Source of the DNA: Roseiarcus sp963823165
GTDB taxonomy: Bacteria; Pseudomonadota; Alphaproteobacteria; Rhizobiales; Beijerinckiaceae
Assembly (NCBI GenBank): GCA_963823165.1
Contig: CAWGKV010000002.1
Span: 183,035-247,034 of the forward strand
Direction of reading: 5' to 3'
Length of the DNA: 64,000 nt
The notes under the pieces are model-generated. The model was not told the origin of the DNA, made no database searches, and saw only the letters and a list, made by a program, of their open reading frames with translations. Both the position numbers and the translations under genes were made by a program. This document shows positions 61,420 to 64,000 of the stretch, one piece after another (the stretch's first letter is position 1; every line of letters begins with the position of its first letter).

Positions 61420-62469
61420 ATGGCAAGAGGCAGCGTCGGCGCGCGCAAAGCATCGCGCGAGCCCGTCCCCGTCGACCTTGCCCTCCAGGGCGGCGGGTCG
61501 CATGGCGCGTACACCTGGGGCGTGCTCGATCGGCTGCTCGAGGAACCATGGCTCAAGATCGAGGCGATCTCCGGCACGTCGGCGGGCTCGATGAACGCGG
61601 CGGTTCTGGTCAGTGGTTTCATTCAGGGCGGCGCCGAGGGCGCGCGCGCAGCGCTCGACGCCTACTGGAAGCGCGTCGCGGAGTCGGCTCGCTTCAGCCC
61701 GATCCAGCGCTCCCCGCTCGACCGACTGATGAACCGCTGGACGCTCGACACATCGCCGGTCTATGTCGCGATGGACCTGATGTCGCGGGTCGTCTCGCCC
61801 TACAGCCTCAATCCGCTCGGCTTCAATCCGATCAAGGACATTTTGGAGAAGAGCGTCGACTTTGCCCATCTCGGCGAGGCGCCGATCAAGCTCTTCATCA
61901 CCGCGACCAACGTGCGCACCGGGCGCGGCCGCGTGTTCCGAAACAGGGAGATCACGCCCGAGGTCCTTCTCGCCTCCGCCTGCCTGCCGACGATGTTCCA
62001 GGCGATCGAGATCGACGGCGAACCTTATTGGGACGGGGGTTACGTCGGCAACCCGACCATCACGCCACTCGTCCGCGAAAGCGACGCGCACGATACGATC
62101 CTGGTGCAGATCAATCCGCGCGAGCGCCGCGAGGCGCCGCGCACGGCGAGCGCCATCCTCGACCGTCTCAACGAGATCTCGTTCAACTCGCCGCTGATGA
62201 AGGAATTGCGCATGATCGCGCTCCTGCGCGAGGTGGCGGACCCGGGCCATGGCGAGGGAGCTCGGTGGGCGGCGATGCGCACGCATCGGATCATGAGCGC
62301 AAAGCTCGACGAGTTCGGCGCGTCGTCGAAGCTCAACGCCGAGGGCGCCTTCCTCGCGCTCCTCAAGGAGGAGGGCCGTCGCAGCGCCGACACGTTTCTT
62401 CGGGAGCACGGCGACGACGTCGGCAATAGGTCGACGACCGATCTCGACGCCCTCCTGGACGAGTGCTGA
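61420..62469 (+). CDS. Patatin-like phospholipase/esterase
   Basis: A 349-residue patatin-family hydrolase. The oxyanion block is LALQGGGSHGAYTWG (residues 20-34), the nucleophile is Ser54 in GTSAGS, and the catalytic aspartate is in YWDGGYVGNP. No signal peptide is present. It starts 37 bases after the amidohydrolase and ends four bases before a GntP permease gene. In related genomes a patatin, GntP and 3-hydroxybutyrate dehydrogenase are neighbours, which suggests a role in hydroxybutyrate or polyhydroxybutyrate use; the dehydrogenase would be outside the window. Confidence 0.87.
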   Translation: MARGSVGARKASREPVPVDLALQGGGSHGAYTWGVLDRLLEEPWLKIEAISGTSAGSMNAAVLVSGFIQGGAEGARAALDAYWKRVAESARFSPIQRSPLDRLMNRWTLDTSPVYVAMDLMSRVVSPYSLNPLGFNPIKDILEKSVDFAHLGEAPIKLFITATNVRTGRGRVFRNREITPEVLLASACLPTMFQAIEIDGEPYWDGGYVGNPTITPLVRESDAHDTILVQINPRERREAPRTASAILDRLNEISFNSPLMKELRMIALLREVADPGHGEGARWAAMRTHRIMSAKLDEFGASSKLNAEGAFLALLKEEGRRSADTFLREHGDDVGNRSTTDLDALLDEC

Positions 62470-62472
62470 GCC

Positions 62473-63945
62473 ATGGACCTTTCCCAGCTCGTCGGCCTCC
62501 TCGGAATCCTGATCGGGCTCGGGCTCCTGATCTGGCTCGCCTTCAAGGGGTGGAGCGTGCTCATGCTCGCGCCGCTCGCGGCGATGGCGGCGGCGTTCTT
62601 CTCCCGGGAGCCGCTGCTCGCGCACTGGACGCAGACTTTTATGCGCGCCGCGGCGGGCTTTCTCGCCCAGTTTTTCCCGCTCTTCCTGCTCGGCGCGCTG
62701 TTCGGCAAGCTCATGGAGGATTCCGGGTCGGTGACGGCGATCGCCGATTTCATGACCCGGAGGCTCGGCGCGAAGCGCGCCATCCTTGCAGTCGTTCTCG
62801 GCGGCGCGGTCGTCACCTATGGCGGGGTCAGCCTGTTCGTCGCCTTTTTCGTCATCGCGCCGATGGCGCAAAACCTGTTCCGTTCGGCAGGCGTCCCCCG
62901 GCGGTTGATGCCGGCCGCGATCATGCTCGGCACGTCGACCTTCACCATGTCCGCGATGCCCGGCACGCCCTCGATCCAGAACACCATTCCGATGCCTTTT
63001 TTCGGCACGACGCCGTTCGCGGCGCCCGGACTGGGCCTCATAGCTTCCGCCATCATGTTCGCTTTCGGCCTATGGTGGCTTCAGCACGAGGAGGCGTCGG
63101 CGAAAAGGAGCGGTGAAGGCTTTGGCGACGGCGCGCCGCCCTCGGCCGGCGCCGTGGCCGAAGACGAGATCTTGCGCGAGCGTGCGACGCTGGCGCGGGA
63201 GTTCGATCCCGCCGAAATCGGGCGGGGGAAGGAAGCGGCGGCCGAGCCGCCGATCGCCGCCGCCGTGGCGCCAATCGTCGTCGTCGTCCTCGTCAACCTC
63301 ATCCTGTCGCTCGTCGTACTGCCGCGGCTCGATCTGGCCTTCCTGGCGAAACCCGAATGGGGAGGGACCTCCGCCCCGGCGGTTACGGGCGTGTGGTCGG
63401 TCATGACGGCGCTGACCTGTGCGATCCTGACGGTCCTTGCTTTGAGTCTCCGGCGCATTCCCGAATTGCGCGCGACCATGGACGCGGGCGTCAACGCCTC
63501 CGCGTTGCCGGCGATCAGCGTGGCGTCGCTCGTCGGCTTCGGCGCGGTGGTGGCGGCGATGCCGGCCTTCGCGGTCGTGCGCGACGCCGTGCTCGGCATC
63601 GGCGGCGGGCCGCTCGTGTCGCTGGCGGTCGCCACCAATACGCTCGCCGCGCTGACCGGCTCGGCGTCGGGCGGCCTGACGATCGCCCTCGACGCCCTCG
63701 GCGGAACCTATCTTCAGCGGGCGGCCGAGATCGGCATGGACCCGGCGCTCCTCCACCGCGTCGCAGTGATCGGGTCGGGAACGCTCGACAGCCTGCCGCA
63801 CAACGGCGCCGTGGTCACCCTGCTCGCCGTCTGCGGCTCGACCCACAAGAAGAGCTACAAGGACATCTTCATGGTCGGCATCCTCGGCCCGATCCTCGCG
63901 CTCGTCGCAGTGATCGGGCTCGGATCGCTAGCCGGTTCATTCTAA
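62473..63945 (+). CDS. GntP family permease
   Basis: A 490-residue inner-membrane carrier of the gluconate:H+ symporter (GntP) family with about twelve hydrophobic segments. MLGTSTFTMSAMPGTPSIQN is a conserved substrate-site loop, and SASGGLTIALDALGGTYL and GTLDSLPHNGAVVTLL match the second half. An extended cytoplasmic loop at about residues 205-260 is rich in Glu and Ala. With the upstream patatin it probably forms a hydroxyacid uptake/use unit; 3-hydroxybutyrate is a more likely substrate than gluconate, by context only. Confidence 0.88.
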   Translation: MDLSQLVGLLGILIGLGLLIWLAFKGWSVLMLAPLAAMAAAFFSREPLLAHWTQTFMRAAAGFLAQFFPLFLLGALFGKLMEDSGSVTAIADFMTRRLGAKRAILAVVLGGAVVTYGGVSLFVAFFVIAPMAQNLFRSAGVPRRLMPAAIMLGTSTFTMSAMPGTPSIQNTIPMPFFGTTPFAAPGLGLIASAIMFAFGLWWLQHEEASAKRSGEGFGDGAPPSAGAVAEDEILRERATLAREFDPAEIGRGKEAAAEPPIAAAVAPIVVVVLVNLILSLVVLPRLDLAFLAKPEWGGTSAPAVTGVWSVMTALTCAILTVLALSLRRIPELRATMDAGVNASALPAISVASLVGFGAVVAAMPAFAVVRDAVLGIGGGPLVSLAVATNTLAALTGSASGGLTIALDALGGTYLQRAAEIGMDPALLHRVAVIGSGTLDSLPHNGAVVTLLAVCGSTHKKSYKDIFMVGILGPILALVAVIGLGSLAGSF

Positions 63946-64000
63946 CGTCAACCTCGGACGTCGAGCGCGTCAAACGCCAATGACGAATGCTCGTTGACGA

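Overview
The window is GC-rich, tightly packed bacterial DNA, most likely from an alphaproteobacterium of the Hyphomicrobiales (a Rhodopseudomonas, Bradyrhizobium, Rhodoblastus or Methylocystis-like lineage). The lineage is inferred from gene content and repeats: a protocatechuate 4,5-cleavage gene, branched-chain 2-oxoacid dehydrogenase genes with the E3 gene, a gnd-zwf-pgi-pgl block, a patatin-GntP pair, DUF1344 and small Rhizobiales-type secreted proteins, and several palindromic intergenic repeats. No rRNA, tRNA, CRISPR array, intact insertion sequence or prophage was seen.

Layout. 0-4.8 kb: aromatic catabolism (3-dehydroshikimate dehydratase running off the left edge, ligJ, a leaderless molybdate-type binding protein, a DUF1932 dehydrogenase). 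4.8-6.5 kb: a vanadium-type haloperoxidase. 6.8-11.5 kb: a complete Liv-type ABC importer (K-H-M-G-F). 11.7-21.3 kb: single genes (DUF4105, DUF1344, a dihydroflavonol-reductase-like SDR, a GDSL hydrolase with a PEP-CTERM tail, a Tat-type isoaspartyl methyltransferase, a GH15 hydrolase, TetR with a palindromic operator, a dienelactone-hydrolase-like protein). 21.5-27.0 kb: the branched-chain 2-oxoacid dehydrogenase operon (E1a, E1b, E2, E3). 27-31.6 kb: a nickel/cobalt transporter, tam, and a TauE permease divergent from an Rrf2 regulator. 31.8-39.7 kb: the gnd-zwf-HAD-pgi-pgl-glucoamylase operon linking glycogen breakdown to the oxidative pentose phosphate/Entner-Doudoroff routes.

40.6-46.3 kb holds a membrane [NiFe]-hydrogenase operon of the Isp type (maturation protease, HupH-like protein, small subunit, Isp1 cytochrome b, Isp2 Hdr-like protein, large subunit). 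The nickel transporter 13 kb upstream could supply its metal; the hyp genes are not in the window. 46.4-57 kb: a peptidoglycan-binding/Asp-zincin protein, argG, a toxin-like/DUF2283 pair, then a decaying block (frameshifted acetolactate-synthase-like gene, 3-hydroxyisobutyrate-dehydrogenase-like gene, frameshifted thrE), then fumC and a short-form pyruvate kinase. 57.8-63.9 kb: a quinone-reductase-like MDR, a repeat cluster, a small Cys/Trp/Arg secreted protein, a Tat amidohydrolase, a patatin and a GntP permease.

The most unusual signal is a family of palindromic elements. One copy is expanded as four 36-bp units in frame inside the E2 lipoyl-transferase linker (24388-24560). A second copy of the same family lies inside the broken toxin-like gene at 49.48 kb.
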